Origin: Pseudomonas sp. MPC6
Lineage (GTDB): Bacteria; Pseudomonadota; Gammaproteobacteria; Pseudomonadales; Pseudomonadaceae
Assembly: GCF_006094435.1 (NCBI RefSeq)
Contig: NZ_CP034783.1
Span: 6,475,001-6,539,000, forward strand
DNA: 64,000 nucleotides
Direction: 5' to 3'
Shown here: one piece after another, positions 29,405 through 38,590 of the stretch
Layout of the letters: the number at the start of each line of letters is the position of its first letter
Position numbering within the stretch: the first letter of the stretch is position 1
Program-made: the position numbers and the translations under genes
The notes under the pieces: generated by a model
Told to the model about the DNA's origin: nothing
Seen by the model: the letters and a program-made list of their open reading frames with translations, nothing else
Database searches by the model: none

Positions 29405-30379
29405 ATGGCCCACCCGTTTGCAACCCTCACCCCAGACCTCGTGCTCGATGCCGTCGAAAGCATCGGCTTTCTCAGCGACGCGCGCATCCTGGCGCTCAAC
29501 AGCTACGAAAACCGTGTCTATCAGGTCGGTATCGAAGACTCCGAGCCGCTGATCGCCAAGTTCTACCGTCCGCAACGCTGGACCAACGAGGCGATTCTCG
29601 AAGAGCACCAGTTCACCTTCGAACTCGCCGAATGCGACGTGCCCGTGGTCGCGCCGATGATTCACAACGGTGCCAGCCTGCACGAACACAACGGTTTTCG
29701 CTTCACCCTGTTCCCCCGCCGTGGCGGCCGCGCGCCGGAGCCAGGCAATCTCGACCAGCTGTATCGCCTCGGCCAACTGCTCGGTCGTTTGCATGCCGTG
29801 GGCGCGACCAAGCCGTTCGAACACCGTGAAGCCCTCGGCGTGAAAAACTTCGGTCACGACTCGCTGACGACCTTGCTCGAAGGCAATTTCGTCCCCAAAA
29901 GCCTGCTGCCGGCCTACGAGTCCGTGGCCCGCGACCTGCTCAAGCGGGTGGAAGAGGTCTACAAGGCGACACCGCACCAGAACATCCGCATGCACGGCGA
30001 TTGCCACCCCGGCAACATGATGTGCCGCGACGAGATGTTCCATATCGTCGACCTCGATGACTGTCGAATGGGCCCGGCGGTGCAAGACATCTGGATGATG
30101 CTCGCCGGCGATCGCCAGGAATGCCTGGGCCAGTTATCGGAATTGATGGACGGCTACAACGAGTTCCACGACTTCGACCCGCGGGAACTGGCGCTGATCG
30201 AACCGCTGCGCGCCCTGCGCCTGATGCACTACAGCGCCTGGCTCGCCCGCCGCTGGGACGACCCGGCGTTCCCCCACAGCTTTCCGTGGTTTGGCAGCGA
30301 GCGGTATTGGGGGGATCAGGTGTTGGCGTTGCGCGAGCAGCTTGCTGCGCTCAATGAAGAACCACTAAAGCTTTTCTGA
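29405..30379 (+). CDS. srkA: Stress response kinase SrkA (YihE-like)
   Basis: 324 residues from ATG 29405 with AGGAG upstream. Aminoglycoside-phosphotransferase-like kinase fold: NSYENRVYQVGIEDSEPLIAKF (nucleotide loop and lysine), catalytic HGDCHPGNMMC and metal-binding DLDDCRMGP. SrkA is a Ser/Thr kinase that protects cells from envelope and oxidative stress and counters MazEF-type death in E. coli. Monocistronic between REPs. Confidence 0.9.
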   Translation: MAHPFATLTPDLVLDAVESIGFLSDARILALNSYENRVYQVGIEDSEPLIAKFYRPQRWTNEAILEEHQFTFELAECDVPVVAPMIHNGASLHEHNGFRFTLFPRRGGRAPEPGNLDQLYRLGQLLGRLHAVGATKPFEHREALGVKNFGHDSLTTLLEGNFVPKSLLPAYESVARDLLKRVEEVYKATPHQNIRMHGDCHPGNMMCRDEMFHIVDLDDCRMGPAVQDIWMMLAGDRQECLGQLSELMDGYNEFHDFDPRELALIEPLRALRLMHYSAWLARRWDDPAFPHSFPWFGSERYWGDQVLALREQLAALNEEPLKLF

Positions 30380-30390
30380 TTCACATGGAT

Positions 30391-30482
30391 CTGTAGGAGC
30401 CGGCTTGCTGGCGAAGAACGACAACGCGGTCTTATCTGTCGCACCGCGTGATCGTTCTTCGCTGGCAAGCCAGCTCCTACAG
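30391..30482. repeat. REP doublet between srkA and rarD
   Basis: CTGTAGGAGCCGGCTTGCTG (30391 on) and CGCTGGCAAGCCAGCTCCTA (about 30460-30479), inverted, with ~40 bp between. Confidence 0.88.
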
Positions 30483-30565
30483 GGATCAGCACACCCATGG
30501 ATCAGCACATCAAGACAAATCTCCTTACAATCCCTCTTTGTTAGCTACCTAAGCAAGGACTCTGC

Positions 30566-31453
30566 ATGCAAGCCGCCAACCCGCGTCGCGGGTACATTCT
30601 GGGCCTGAGTGCCTACATCATCTGGGGATTGTTCCCGCTTTACTTCAAAGCCATCGCCAACGTGCCCGCCGTGGAGATCATCATCCACCGCGTGCTCTGG
30701 TCCGCCCTGTTCGGCGCCTTGCTGCTGATGGTCTGGAAACATCCGGGCTGGTGGCGCGAGTTGCGTGACAACCCGAAACGCCTGGCGATCCTGGCCCTGA
30801 GCGGCACGCTGATCGCGGCCAACTGGCTGACCTACGTCTGGGCGGTGAACAACGACCGCATGCTCGAAGCCAGCCTCGGTTACTACATCAACCCATTGGT
30901 GAATGTCCTGTTGGGCATGCTGATCCTCGGCGAACGGCTGCGACGCATGCAGTGGCTGGCCGTGGGTCTGGCGGCAGCCGGCGTTGCACAGCAGGTGTGG
31001 CAAGTCGGCAGCCTGCCGTGGGTGTCGCTGGTGCTGGCGGTGACCTTTGGCTTCTACGGATTGATTCGCAAACAGGCCCCCGTCAAGGCGCTGCCGGGCC
31101 TGGTGGCGGAAACCTGGATGCTGGTGCCGATTGCCGTCGCCTGGTTACTGTTCAATCCAGCGGCGAGTAGCGCCCAGGCCGAGTTCTGGACGACCTCCGA
31201 AGCCTGGTGGCTGGTGGCTGCCGGGCCGGTGACGTTGATACCCCTGGTATGTTTCAACGCCGCTGCACGGCATTTGCCCTACACGACGCTCGGATTTCTT
31301 CAGTACCTGGCGCCGACGCTGGTGCTGTTGCAGGCCGTCCTGTTGTTTGGTGAACAGCTGTCGTCGAGCACACTGCTGGCGTTCATCTTTATCTGGGCCG
31401 GCCTGGCGGTTTACAGCATCGATGCGTGGATAAGTCTGCGTCGCCGCAGCTGA
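30566..31453 (+). CDS. rarD: EamA-family transporter RarD
   Basis: 295 residues with about ten hydrophobic segments in two EamA halves. RarD hallmarks: GYILGLSAYIIWGLFPLYFK at the N-terminus, ANWLTYVWAVNNDRMLEASL and GYYINPLVNVLLGMLILGER. An inner membrane drug/metabolite exporter named for chloramphenicol sensitivity in E. coli; substrate unknown. AAGGA lies before the ATG. Confidence 0.93.
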   Translation: MQAANPRRGYILGLSAYIIWGLFPLYFKAIANVPAVEIIIHRVLWSALFGALLLMVWKHPGWWRELRDNPKRLAILALSGTLIAANWLTYVWAVNNDRMLEASLGYYINPLVNVLLGMLILGERLRRMQWLAVGLAAAGVAQQVWQVGSLPWVSLVLAVTFGFYGLIRKQAPVKALPGLVAETWMLVPIAVAWLLFNPAASSAQAEFWTTSEAWWLVAAGPVTLIPLVCFNAAARHLPYTTLGFLQYLAPTLVLLQAVLLFGEQLSSSTLLAFIFIWAGLAVYSIDAWISLRRRS

Positions 31454-31474
31454 TCGAAAAACGTACAATCCTCC

Positions 31475-31499
31475 ACAGGCCACGTCTTTCGTGGCCTGT
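31475..31499. terminator. Stem-loop after rarD
   Basis: ACAGGCCACG-TCTTT-CGTGGCCTGT, a perfect 10-bp stem with a 5-base loop 22 bp after the rarD stop. No T run follows, so termination may be weak. Confidence 0.6.
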
Positions 31500-31516
31500 A
31501 TCGATCCTTCCCAAGG

Positions 31517-31663
31517 TTATCCACAGCGTGATCCCCGCCGTTTGTGCGCAACTTATTGAAACTGAACGTTTTTTGATCAGATGCTGAAGAAGCCCGGTCG
31601 ACGTGGCCTGGCGGGCTGTCTCTACAGGTTATCCACAGGCAGGTGCACGTTTAAACTGGATAA
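31517..31663. promoter_or_regulatory. Two exact DnaA-box sequences plus one partial copy
   Basis: TTATCCACA occurs at 31517-31525 and 31629-31637 on the plus strand, both in the context AGGTTATCCACAG. TTATCCA occurs once in the opposite orientation (31657-31663). They lie in the gap between convergent rarD and the ACT-domain gene. No AT-rich unwinding region accompanies them, so this is not an origin. Confidence 0.5.
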
Positions 31664-31666
31664 CCT

Positions 31667-32185
31667 TCAAGGCTCACTGCGCAATACCAGCTCCACCATC
31701 AGGTCGTCGGCCAGGGTTTCCAGGCGCGACTGCAATACATCCAGCGACAATGTCAGCGGCACCGCAAGTATCGCTTCGGCGTGAAACAACGGCTCGCTGC
31801 TCATTGGCGCCGGGCGTACCTCAGTCACCAGCTGCTCGAGGTTCACCCCCTGTTCGCTCAGCAAACGGGTAATGTCTCGGACGATCCCCGGCCGATCATT
31901 GCCCACCAGCTCCATCGCAATCGGCTTCCAGGTACAGGATTGCTCGATGCCACTTTCGGCAATCAGCACCCGAATGCCATGGGCGGATAATGCCTGCAGG
32001 GCGTCCACCAGTTCGTCGTAGGCTTCGGCTGGCACGCCCACCCGAAGAATCCCGGCGAACTGCCCGGCCATGCGCGACATTCGACTTTCCAGCCAGTTTC
32101 CGCCGTGCTCGGCGATGCACTGGGCGATGCGCTCGACCTGCCCAGGCTTGTCCGGAGCGATTACGGTGAGTACGAGGTGGTCCAT
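31667..32185 (-). CDS. Glycine cleavage repressor-like ACT-domain protein
   Basis: 172 residues from ATG 32185 (MDHLVLTVIAPDKPGQVERI). Two ACT domains, roughly residues 3-75 and 88-165 (ELVGNDRPGIVRDITRLLSE), with no DNA-binding domain, as in GcvR. GcvR-type proteins bind small ligands such as glycine and modulate GcvA activity by protein contact. In this window it is far from the glyA/sox genes. The exact partner is unknown. Confidence 0.82.
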   Translation of the reverse strand: MDHLVLTVIAPDKPGQVERIAQCIAEHGGNWLESRMSRMAGQFAGILRVGVPAEAYDELVDALQALSAHGIRVLIAESGIEQSCTWKPIAMELVGNDRPGIVRDITRLLSEQGVNLEQLVTEVRPAPMSSEPLFHAEAILAVPLTLSLDVLQSRLETLADDLMVELVLRSEP

Positions 32186-32267
32186 GGCGCAGCCCTCTTT
32201 ATCATGACTTTTGTTATAGAAGAGCAAGTATAGGCAAGGGGCGATTCTGTGTTGAATCGTCTGACGC

Positions 32268-32335
32268 CTTCGCTGGCAAGCCAGCTCCTACAGTTATCGC
32301 GCAAGGCCCTGTAGGAGCTGGCTTGCCAGCGAATG
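32268..32335. repeat. REP doublet
   Basis: TTCGCTGGCAAGCCAGCTCC (about 32269 on) and TGTAGGAGCTGGCTTGCCAG (32310 on), inverted with a ~20 bp gap. Confidence 0.87.
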
Positions 32336-32502
32336 AAGGCACCACCGATCTGATGCGAACAACAAATCGTGTACAAGTTTTGATATTTAACTGGAACAAT
32401 CTATTAGTTTTTTGAGAACATCCCGTTCCCCGACCTGACCGCAATGCGTCATAGGGTCGCAGAACGACGTAATTAGTCTAATTTTCACAAGCGCAATTCA
32501 TC

Positions 32503-32530
32503 ATGTAGTATGCCGCAGCGCGCACTACAT
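32503..32530. promoter_or_regulatory. Inverted repeat upstream of glcB, candidate operator
   Basis: ATGTAGT and ACTACAT, perfect 7-bp arms around 14 GC-rich bases, 200 bp upstream of the malate synthase start. No known regulator motif recognised. Confidence 0.35.
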
Positions 32531-32729
32531 AACGTGGATCGATGTCTGCCACAGGCGCAATCGCAACCCTGAAAGCCCCGTCATCAAGGCCTCAAGCCGT
32601 TGATTGGTCAAAACCCAGCCGCCCGCATGGCATGTACTGGTAGACGGGTTTGTGGTTTAAATGGCCAGAGGCTTCATTGTTAAATTGAAGAGCTGAAAAG
32701 CGAAATAGCTGAGCAGAGTGAGGCAAGCA

Positions 32730-34907
32730 ATGACTGAACACGTTCAAGTCGGTGGCCTGCAGGTCGCCAAAGTCCTGTTCGACTTCGTGAACAACGAAGC
32801 CATTCCCGGTACCGGCCTCACCGCCGATAAGTTCTGGGCCGGTGCCGACAAGGTCATTCATGACCTGGCGCCGAAGAACAAAGCCCTACTCGCCAAACGC
32901 GATGATTTCCAGGCTCGTATCGATGGCTGGCACCAATCCCGTGCCGGTCAACCGCATGACGCCGTGGCCTATAAAGCCTTCCTGCAAGACCTGGGTTATC
33001 TGCTGCCAGAAGTGGCCGATTTCCAGGTAACGACGCAAAACGTCGATGACGAAATCGCCCGCATGGCCGGTCCACAGCTCGTGGTGCCGGTCATGAACGC
33101 CCGTTTCGCGCTCAATGCCTCGAACGCCCGCTGGGGTTCGCTGTACGACGCGCTCTACGGCACCGACGCCATCAGCGAAGCTGACGGCGCGGAAAAAGGC
33201 AAAGGCTACAACAAGGTTCGTGGCGACAAGGTGATTGCCTTCGCCCGCGCCTTCCTCGACGAAGCGGCGCCATTGGCGGCCGGCACTCACGTCGATTCCA
33301 CCGCCTACAAAATCGTTGACGGCAAACTGGTGGTCGCCCTTAAAGGCGGCAGCAACACCGGCCTGCGCAACGATGCCCAGCTGATCGGCTTCCACGGCGA
33401 TGCAGCGGCACCGACCGCGATCCTGCTGAAAAACAACGGCCTGCACTTCGAAATCCAGGTCGACGCCAGCACCCCGGTCGGCCAGACCGACGCCGCCGGC
33501 GTCAAAGACATCCTGATGGAAGCCGCGCTGACCACCATCATGGACTGCGAAGACTCGGTCGCCGCCGTCGATGCCGACGACAAAGTGGTGATCTACCGCA
33601 ACTGGCTCGGCCTGATGAAGGGCGATCTGTCGGAAGAAGTGTCCAAGGGCGGTCAGACCTTTACCCGCACCATGAACGCCGACCGCACCTACACCGGTAT
33701 CGATGGCAAGGAACTGAGCCTGCACGGTCGTTCGCTGTTGTTCGTGCGTAACGTCGGTCACCTGATGACCATCGACGCGATCCTCGACAAAGACGGCAAC
33801 GAAGTGCCGGAAGGCATCCTCGACGGTCTGGTGACCAGCCTCGCGGCCATCCACAGCCTCAACGGCAACAATTCGCGCAAGAACAGCCGCACCGGCTCGG
33901 TCTATATCGTCAAGCCGAAGATGCACGGCCCGGAAGAAGCCGCGTTCACCAACGAGCTGTTCGGTCGCATCGAAGAGGTGTTGGGCCTGCCGCGCAATAC
34001 CCTGAAAGTCGGGATCATGGACGAGGAGCGCCGTACCACGGTCAACCTCAAGGCCTGCATCAAGGCCGCCAGCGAGCGCGTGGTGTTCATCAACACCGGC
34101 TTCCTCGATCGCACCGGCGATGAAATCCACACCTCCATGGAAGCCGGCCCGATGGTGCGCAAGGCGGACATGAAGGCCGAGAAGTGGATCGGCGCCTACG
34201 AAAACTGGAACGTCGATATCGGTTTGAGCACCGGCCTGCAAGGTCGCGCCCAGATCGGTAAAGGCATGTGGGCCATGCCGGACCTGATGGCGGCGATGCT
34301 GGAACAGAAAATCGCTCACCCGCTGGCCGGCGCCAACACCGCCTGGGTGCCTTCGCCGACCGCCGCGGCATTGCACGCGCTGCACTATCACAAGGTCGAT
34401 GTGTTCGCCCGTCAGGCCGAACTGGCCCAACGTGCGCGCGCGTCGGTCGACGACATCCTGACCATCCCGCTGGCGGTGAACCCGCAGTGGACCGCGGAAC
34501 AGATCAAGAACGAACTGGACAACAACGCCCAGGGCATTCTCGGTTACGTGGTGCGCTGGATCGACCAGGGCGTAGGTTGCTCGAAGGTGCCGGATATCAA
34601 CGACGTCGGCCTGATGGAAGACCGTGCGACCTTGCGGATTTCCAGCCAGCACATCGCCAACTGGCTGCGCCACGGTATCGTCACTGAAGATCAGGTCATG
34701 GAAAGCCTCAAGCGCATGGCGCCGGTGGTTGACCGCCAGAACGCCAATGACCCGCTGTACCGCCCGCTGGCACCGGACTTCGACAGCAACGTCGCCTTCC
34801 AGGCGGCGGTCGAACTGGTGGTCGAAGGCAGCAAACAACCGAACGGCTACACCGAGCCGGTTCTGCACCGTCGTCGTCGCGAGTTCAAGGCTGCCAATGG
34901 CCTGTAA
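32730..34907 (+). CDS. glcB: Malate synthase G
   Basis: 725 residues, the usual length of isoform G. Condenses glyoxylate with acetyl-CoA to malate in the glyoxylate shunt. Family segments: [53 protein letters not shown] and [15 protein letters not shown] chose ATG 32730 ([11 protein letters not shown]), preceded by GAGG. Monocistronic, closed by a strong terminator. It complements the acyl-CoA dehydrogenases and sources of C2 units. Confidence 0.97.
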   Translation: MTEHVQVGGLQVAKVLFDFVNNEAIPGTGLTADKFWAGADKVIHDLAPKNKALLAKRDDFQARIDGWHQSRAGQPHDAVAYKAFLQDLGYLLPEVADFQVTTQNVDDEIARMAGPQLVVPVMNARFALNASNARWGSLYDALYGTDAISEADGAEKGKGYNKVRGDKVIAFARAFLDEAAPLAAGTHVDSTAYKIVDGKLVVALKGGSNTGLRNDAQLIGFHGDAAAPTAILLKNNGLHFEIQVDASTPVGQTDAAGVKDILMEAALTTIMDCEDSVAAVDADDKVVIYRNWLGLMKGDLSEEVSKGGQTFTRTMNADRTYTGIDGKELSLHGRSLLFVRNVGHLMTIDAILDKDGNEVPEGILDGLVTSLAAIHSLNGNNSRKNSRTGSVYIVKPKMHGPEEAAFTNELFGRIEEVLGLPRNTLKVGIMDEERRTTVNLKACIKAASERVVFINTGFLDRTGDEIHTSMEAGPMVRKADMKAEKWIGAYENWNVDIGLSTGLQGRAQIGKGMWAMPDLMAAMLEQKIAHPLAGANTAWVPSPTAAALHALHYHKVDVFARQAELAQRARASVDDILTIPLAVNPQWTAEQIKNELDNNAQGILGYVVRWIDQGVGCSKVPDINDVGLMEDRATLRISSQHIANWLRHGIVTEDQVMESLKRMAPVVDRQNANDPLYRPLAPDFDSNVAFQAAVELVVEGSKQPNGYTEPVLHRRRREFKAANGL

Positions 34908-34928
34908 CTGAGCACTGATGCTGGATAT

Positions 34929-34962
34929 AAAAAAGCCCTGATCGAAAGATCAGGGCTTTTTT
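34929..34962. terminator. Strong bidirectional terminator after glcB
   Basis: AAAAAAGCCCTGATC-GAAA-GATCAGGGCTTTTTT: 15-bp complementary arms, GNRA-type loop and T runs on both strands, placed between convergent glcB and the receiver gene. Confidence 0.95.
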
Positions 34963-34994
34963 GTCTGAGCAAGATCAAAAGATCTTTTAGCCGC

Positions 34995-35441
34995 TCACAA
35001 ATCCATTCCCAACTCATGCTTGACCAGCTCTAACAGCTTGCCGGTATCGACAGGCTTGAGCAAAAAGTCCACCACACTCAGATGCATGGCGGCGATCGCG
35101 TCTTTCACGTCGGCGTCACCGGAAACGATGATGAACGGCATGGCCGCCCGTACTGATTCACGTACCTGGCGGATCAAGTCCAGGCCATCGACATGTCCCA
35201 TTCGCAGATCGGTGATCACCAGGCCAATCGACGGCTTCTCGCTCAACATCTTGAGTGCGGTTTCGCCGCTGGCTGCGGTCATGCACCGAATGCCATCCAG
35301 GCCGAGAATCTCTGCCAGCAGCTCTCGCGCGTCTTTATCGTCGTCGACGATCAGCACCCGCTGCGGCGGCAAGTCAGGCTCGAGCATGACCGCACTCAGC
35401 GCTTCGCGCTCGGCGTCACTCAAAATATCGTGGTCGGACAT
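34995..35441 (-). CDS. Stand-alone response regulator receiver protein
   Basis: 148 residues. CheY-like domain after a ~27-residue N-terminal extension: acidic pocket Asp33-35, phospho-acceptor Asp78 in LVITDLRM, Ser107 and Lys129 in LLKPVD. No output domain, so it must act by protein-protein contact. No cognate histidine kinase is adjacent. Confidence 0.9.
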   Translation of the reverse strand: MSDHDILSDAEREALSAVMLEPDLPPQRVLIVDDDKDARELLAEILGLDGIRCMTAASGETALKMLSEKPSIGLVITDLRMGHVDGLDLIRQVRESVRAAMPFIIVSGDADVKDAIAAMHLSVVDFLLKPVDTGKLLELVKHELGMDL

Positions 35442-35700
35442 GGCTAACTCTACAGTTCAAATTCAATCACCTGACTCATTCGTCAGACATCGCCAGCAAG
35501 ACCTTCAATGTGCCCTTCGTCGGAAAGATCTCCTATAGCCAATGTAGGAGGCTTTTCTGAAAGTTGCGTCAGATATTTCCTAACTTCCACCCGCTGCACT
35601 TGCCGACCTAGACTTACGTCCAATGGGCACCCAGAGCGCAGGGGCCGACCATGGCTCAGTCATCCGACAACAACAATTCAAAAAGACTGCGGTAATGGTT

Positions 35701-37635
35701 ATGAGTAAAGCGGACGCCTTCACACAGGCAGGGAAAACCGCGGTGTTGCAAAACATCCAGGGCACTTTGCAATTTCTTTCGCGCTTCCCGCCCTTCAGCC
35801 AAATGGAACACGCCCACCTGGCGTACCTGGTCGAGCAATGTCAGCTGCGTTTTTATGCGCCCGGCGAGAGCATCATCAAGCCCGCCGATGGCCCGGTTGA
35901 GCATTTCTACATCGTCAAACAAGGCCAGGTCGTGGGTGAACGTCCCCACACGGCCAAAGGCGGAACTGAAACCACCTTCGCCATCACCACCGGCGAGTGT
36001 TTCCCCCTAGCCGCGCTGTTGGGTGAGCGCGCGACCCGCACCGAACACCTGGCCGCCGAAGACACCTTTTGCCTGCAGCTGAACAAGCTGGCGTTCATCA
36101 AACTGTTCGCGCTGTCCAGCGCGTTTCGCGACTTTGCCCTGCGCGGCGTCAGCAGCCTGCTGGATCAGGTCAACCAGCAAGTCCAGCAAAAAGCCGTGGA
36201 AACCCTGGGCACCCAGTACTCACTGAACACCCGGCTGGGTGATCTGGCCATGCGTCACCCAGTGACCTGCAGCCCCGCCACGCCATTGCGGGCCGCCGTG
36301 ACACTGATGCACGACCAGCAAGTCGGCAGCATCGTCATCGTCGACGAGCAGAAAGCCCCGCTGGGCATTTTTACCCTGCGCGACCTGCGCCATGTGGTGG
36401 CCGACGGCACGGACGACTTCAATGAAGCCATCGAGCGCCACATGACCCAGGCGCCGTTTTTCCTGTCGCCGGACCACAGCGCCTTCGACGCGGCGATCGC
36501 CATGACCGAACGGCACATCGCCCACGTCTGCCTGGTCAAGGACCATCGCCTGTGCGGCGTCGTGTCCGAGCGGGATCTGTTTTCCCTGCAGCGGGTCGAC
36601 CTGGTGCACCTGGCACGGACCATCCGCAGCGCCCAGCGCGTGGAAAACCTGGTGGCATTGCGCGGCGAGATTGGCCAACTGGTGGAGCGCATGCTGGCCC
36701 ACGGCGCGTCGTCGACCCAGATCACCCACATCATCACCCTGCTCAACGACCATACCGTGTGCCGGGTCATCGAGTTGACCCTCGCCGATAAAGGCGACCC
36801 CGGCATCCCATTCAGCTGGCTGTGCTTCGGCAGCGAAGGCCGCCGCGAGCAGACGCTGCACACCGATCAGGACAACGGCATTCTGTTCGAGGCCCGGGAC
36901 GCGGCCCATGCCGCCGAGATCCGCGGCAAGCTGTTGCCGATCGCCCAGCAGATCAACCAGAGCCTGGCGCTCTGCGGCTTCACCTTGTGCAAGGGCAACA
37001 TCATGGCCGGCAATCCCGAGCTGTGTCTGTCCCGGGCCGAGTGGGCGCGGCGTTTTGCGGCGTTTATCCGCGAAGCAACGCCGGAGAACCTGCTGGGCTC
37101 GAGCATCTACTTCGACTTGCGCGTGGTCTGGGGTGACGAGCAGGGCTGCGAGCAGCTGCGCCGGGGGATTCTCGAACAGGTCGAAGACAACCGGTTGTTC
37201 CAGCGCATGCTGGCCGAGAACGCCCTGCGCAATCGTCCCCCCGTAGGACGTTTCCGTGACTTCGTGCTGGCTCGCAAGCATGGCGAGAAAGCCACGCTGG
37301 ACCTGAAAATCCAGGGCCTGACCCCCTTCGTCGACGGCGCTCGCTTACTGGCACTGGCCCACGGGATCGAAACGAACAATACCCTGGAGCGCTTTCGCCA
37401 GCTGGTGGACAAAGAGGTCATCGATCGGCTGGACGGCGCGGCGTACGAAGAGGCTTATCACTTCATTCAGCAAACCCGCATGCAGCAACATCAGCTCCAG
37501 ACCCGGGAGAATTTGCCCCACTCCAACCGGGTCGACCCCGACAGCCTCAATCATCTGGATCGACGGATCCTGCGCGAATCCTTGCGCCAGGCCCAACGCC
37601 TGCAAAGCAGCCTGGCCCTGCGGTATCAGCTATGA
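35701..37635 (+). CDS. Cyclic-nucleotide-binding, CBS and DUF294 nucleotidyltransferase protein
   Basis: 644 residues. Order: cNMP-binding-like domain (about 25-150, with FYAPGESIIKPADGPVEHFY), paired CBS domains (about 175-300, VTLMHDQQVGSIVIVD and FDAAIAMTERHIAHVCLV), then a DUF294 nucleotidyltransferase-like domain with GSEGRREQTLHTDQDNG and a C-terminal helical partner. The layout is that of PII-uridylyltransferase-like signalling proteins with adenine-nucleotide sensing. The start is uncertain: ATG 35701 or 35695. It overlaps the exonuclease gene by 4 bp (ATGA), so the two proteins are made together. Confidence 0.85.
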   Translation: MSKADAFTQAGKTAVLQNIQGTLQFLSRFPPFSQMEHAHLAYLVEQCQLRFYAPGESIIKPADGPVEHFYIVKQGQVVGERPHTAKGGTETTFAITTGECFPLAALLGERATRTEHLAAEDTFCLQLNKLAFIKLFALSSAFRDFALRGVSSLLDQVNQQVQQKAVETLGTQYSLNTRLGDLAMRHPVTCSPATPLRAAVTLMHDQQVGSIVIVDEQKAPLGIFTLRDLRHVVADGTDDFNEAIERHMTQAPFFLSPDHSAFDAAIAMTERHIAHVCLVKDHRLCGVVSERDLFSLQRVDLVHLARTIRSAQRVENLVALRGEIGQLVERMLAHGASSTQITHIITLLNDHTVCRVIELTLADKGDPGIPFSWLCFGSEGRREQTLHTDQDNGILFEARDAAHAAEIRGKLLPIAQQINQSLALCGFTLCKGNIMAGNPELCLSRAEWARRFAAFIREATPENLLGSSIYFDLRVVWGDEQGCEQLRRGILEQVEDNRLFQRMLAENALRNRPPVGRFRDFVLARKHGEKATLDLKIQGLTPFVDGARLLALAHGIETNNTLERFRQLVDKEVIDRLDGAAYEEAYHFIQQTRMQQHQLQTRENLPHSNRVDPDSLNHLDRRILRESLRQAQRLQSSLALRYQL

Positions 37636-38339
37636 GCCTGTTTTCATGGCTGCGCCCGTCAGGCCCGATGCTCTCCGGCGACCTTCAACTGCGTCTGCAA
37701 CGCTTGCCGACGGCGGCCGCGCCGGGTGACTGCAGCCTGCGCGAACAGCGTTGGGTGGTACTCGACCTGGAAACCACCGGGCTGAACCTGAACAAGGATC
37801 GAGTACTGTCCATCGGCGCGGTGGTGATCGAGGATGGGGCGATCGACTTCAGCCAGCAATTCGAACGCACCTTGCAATGCAGCGAGCTCAAACTCGGCCC
37901 CAGCGTGTTGATTCACGGCCTGAGCCCCAGCGCAATCGCCGCCGGCAGCGACCCGGCCCACGCCTTGCTCGACTTCATGGAGTTTGTCGGTGACAGCCCC
38001 GTGCTGGCTTTTCATGCGCCGTTCGACCAACACATGCTCGGGCGCGCGTTGAAAGATCATCTGGGCCACAAGCTGCAACATCTGTTTTTTGATGTTGCGG
38101 ATATCGCGCCGCTCCTGTGTCCACAAGCGAATATTCGCGAGGCCGGGCTGGATGAGTGGATCGACTGGTTCAAGCTGGAGGTGTTCGAGCGGCACAACGC
38201 CAGCGCCGACGCACTGGCCACGGCAGAACTGGCGCTGATCCTGTTCAGCCGGGCGCGGCAGCAGCAGATTGATAGTCCGTTGGATCTGCAGCAGCGGTTG
38301 AGACAGTGGAAACGCAGGCAGCGCGCGCCGTCCTTCTAG
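37632..38339 (+). CDS. 3'-5' exonuclease, DEDD superfamily
   Basis: 235 residues. Exonuclease motif I LDLETTGLNLNKD (Asp45, Glu47), motif II FHAPFDQHML and motif III near ERHNASADALATAEL (HxAxxDA), as in DnaQ-like proofreading nucleases. Not part of a polymerase gene here. Translationally coupled to the DUF294/CBS protein, suggesting the sensor controls it or they act on one nucleotide substrate. Confidence 0.88.
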   Translation: MSLFSWLRPSGPMLSGDLQLRLQRLPTAAAPGDCSLREQRWVVLDLETTGLNLNKDRVLSIGAVVIEDGAIDFSQQFERTLQCSELKLGPSVLIHGLSPSAIAAGSDPAHALLDFMEFVGDSPVLAFHAPFDQHMLGRALKDHLGHKLQHLFFDVADIAPLLCPQANIREAGLDEWIDWFKLEVFERHNASADALATAELALILFSRARQQQIDSPLDLQQRLRQWKRRQRAPSF

Positions 38340-38361
38340 ATGCGCGGTGTCTGTTCCGGCC

Positions 38362-38458
38362 TCTTCGCCGGCAAGCCTGGCTCCTACAGGGTTATGGGTC
38401 GCCCACGAAATCGGCGAACGACTCAACATCCCTGTAGGAGCCAGGCTTGCCGGCGAAC
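38362..38458. repeat. REP doublet
   Basis: CTTCGCCGGCAAGCCTGGCT (about 38363 on) and CTGTAGGAGCCAGGCTTGCC (38432 on), inverted. Confidence 0.87.
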
Positions 38459-38545
38459 AACGATAACTCGGTCCCTCTGAACACAACCGGTCCAAACCAC
38501 CCGACCAGTGGCCAATTGCTTACCTCCCCCGCCTCTGCCACAATC

Positions 38546-38564
38546 GCGAATAATTCTCGTTAGT
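38546..38564. promoter_or_regulatory. Candidate Fur box upstream of the ECF sigma gene
   Basis: GCGAATAATTCTCGTTAGT matches 11 of 19 positions of GATAATGATAATCATTATC and is centred about 35 bp before the start codon. Iron control of this type of sigma gene by Fur is well established in Pseudomonas. Confidence 0.55.
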
Positions 38565-38590
38565 TAACACTTCCCAATCGGTGATACGGC

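Larger units (their letters stand above)
32186..32729. other. Intergenic region upstream of glcB
   Basis: Contains the promoter side of the ACT gene, a REP doublet, and then an AT-richer stretch with two exact inverted repeats: AATTAG-T-CTAATT at 32471-32483, and ATGTAGT/ACTACAT at 32503-32530. No open frame or known RNA is recognised. The 200 bp before the malate synthase ATG probably hold its promoter. Confidence 0.5.

Noticed and set aside
31454..31666. Replication origin suggested by DnaA boxes
   Set aside because: Only two exact boxes, no AT-rich unwinding element, and none of the dnaA, dnaN, gidA or rpmH genes nearby.
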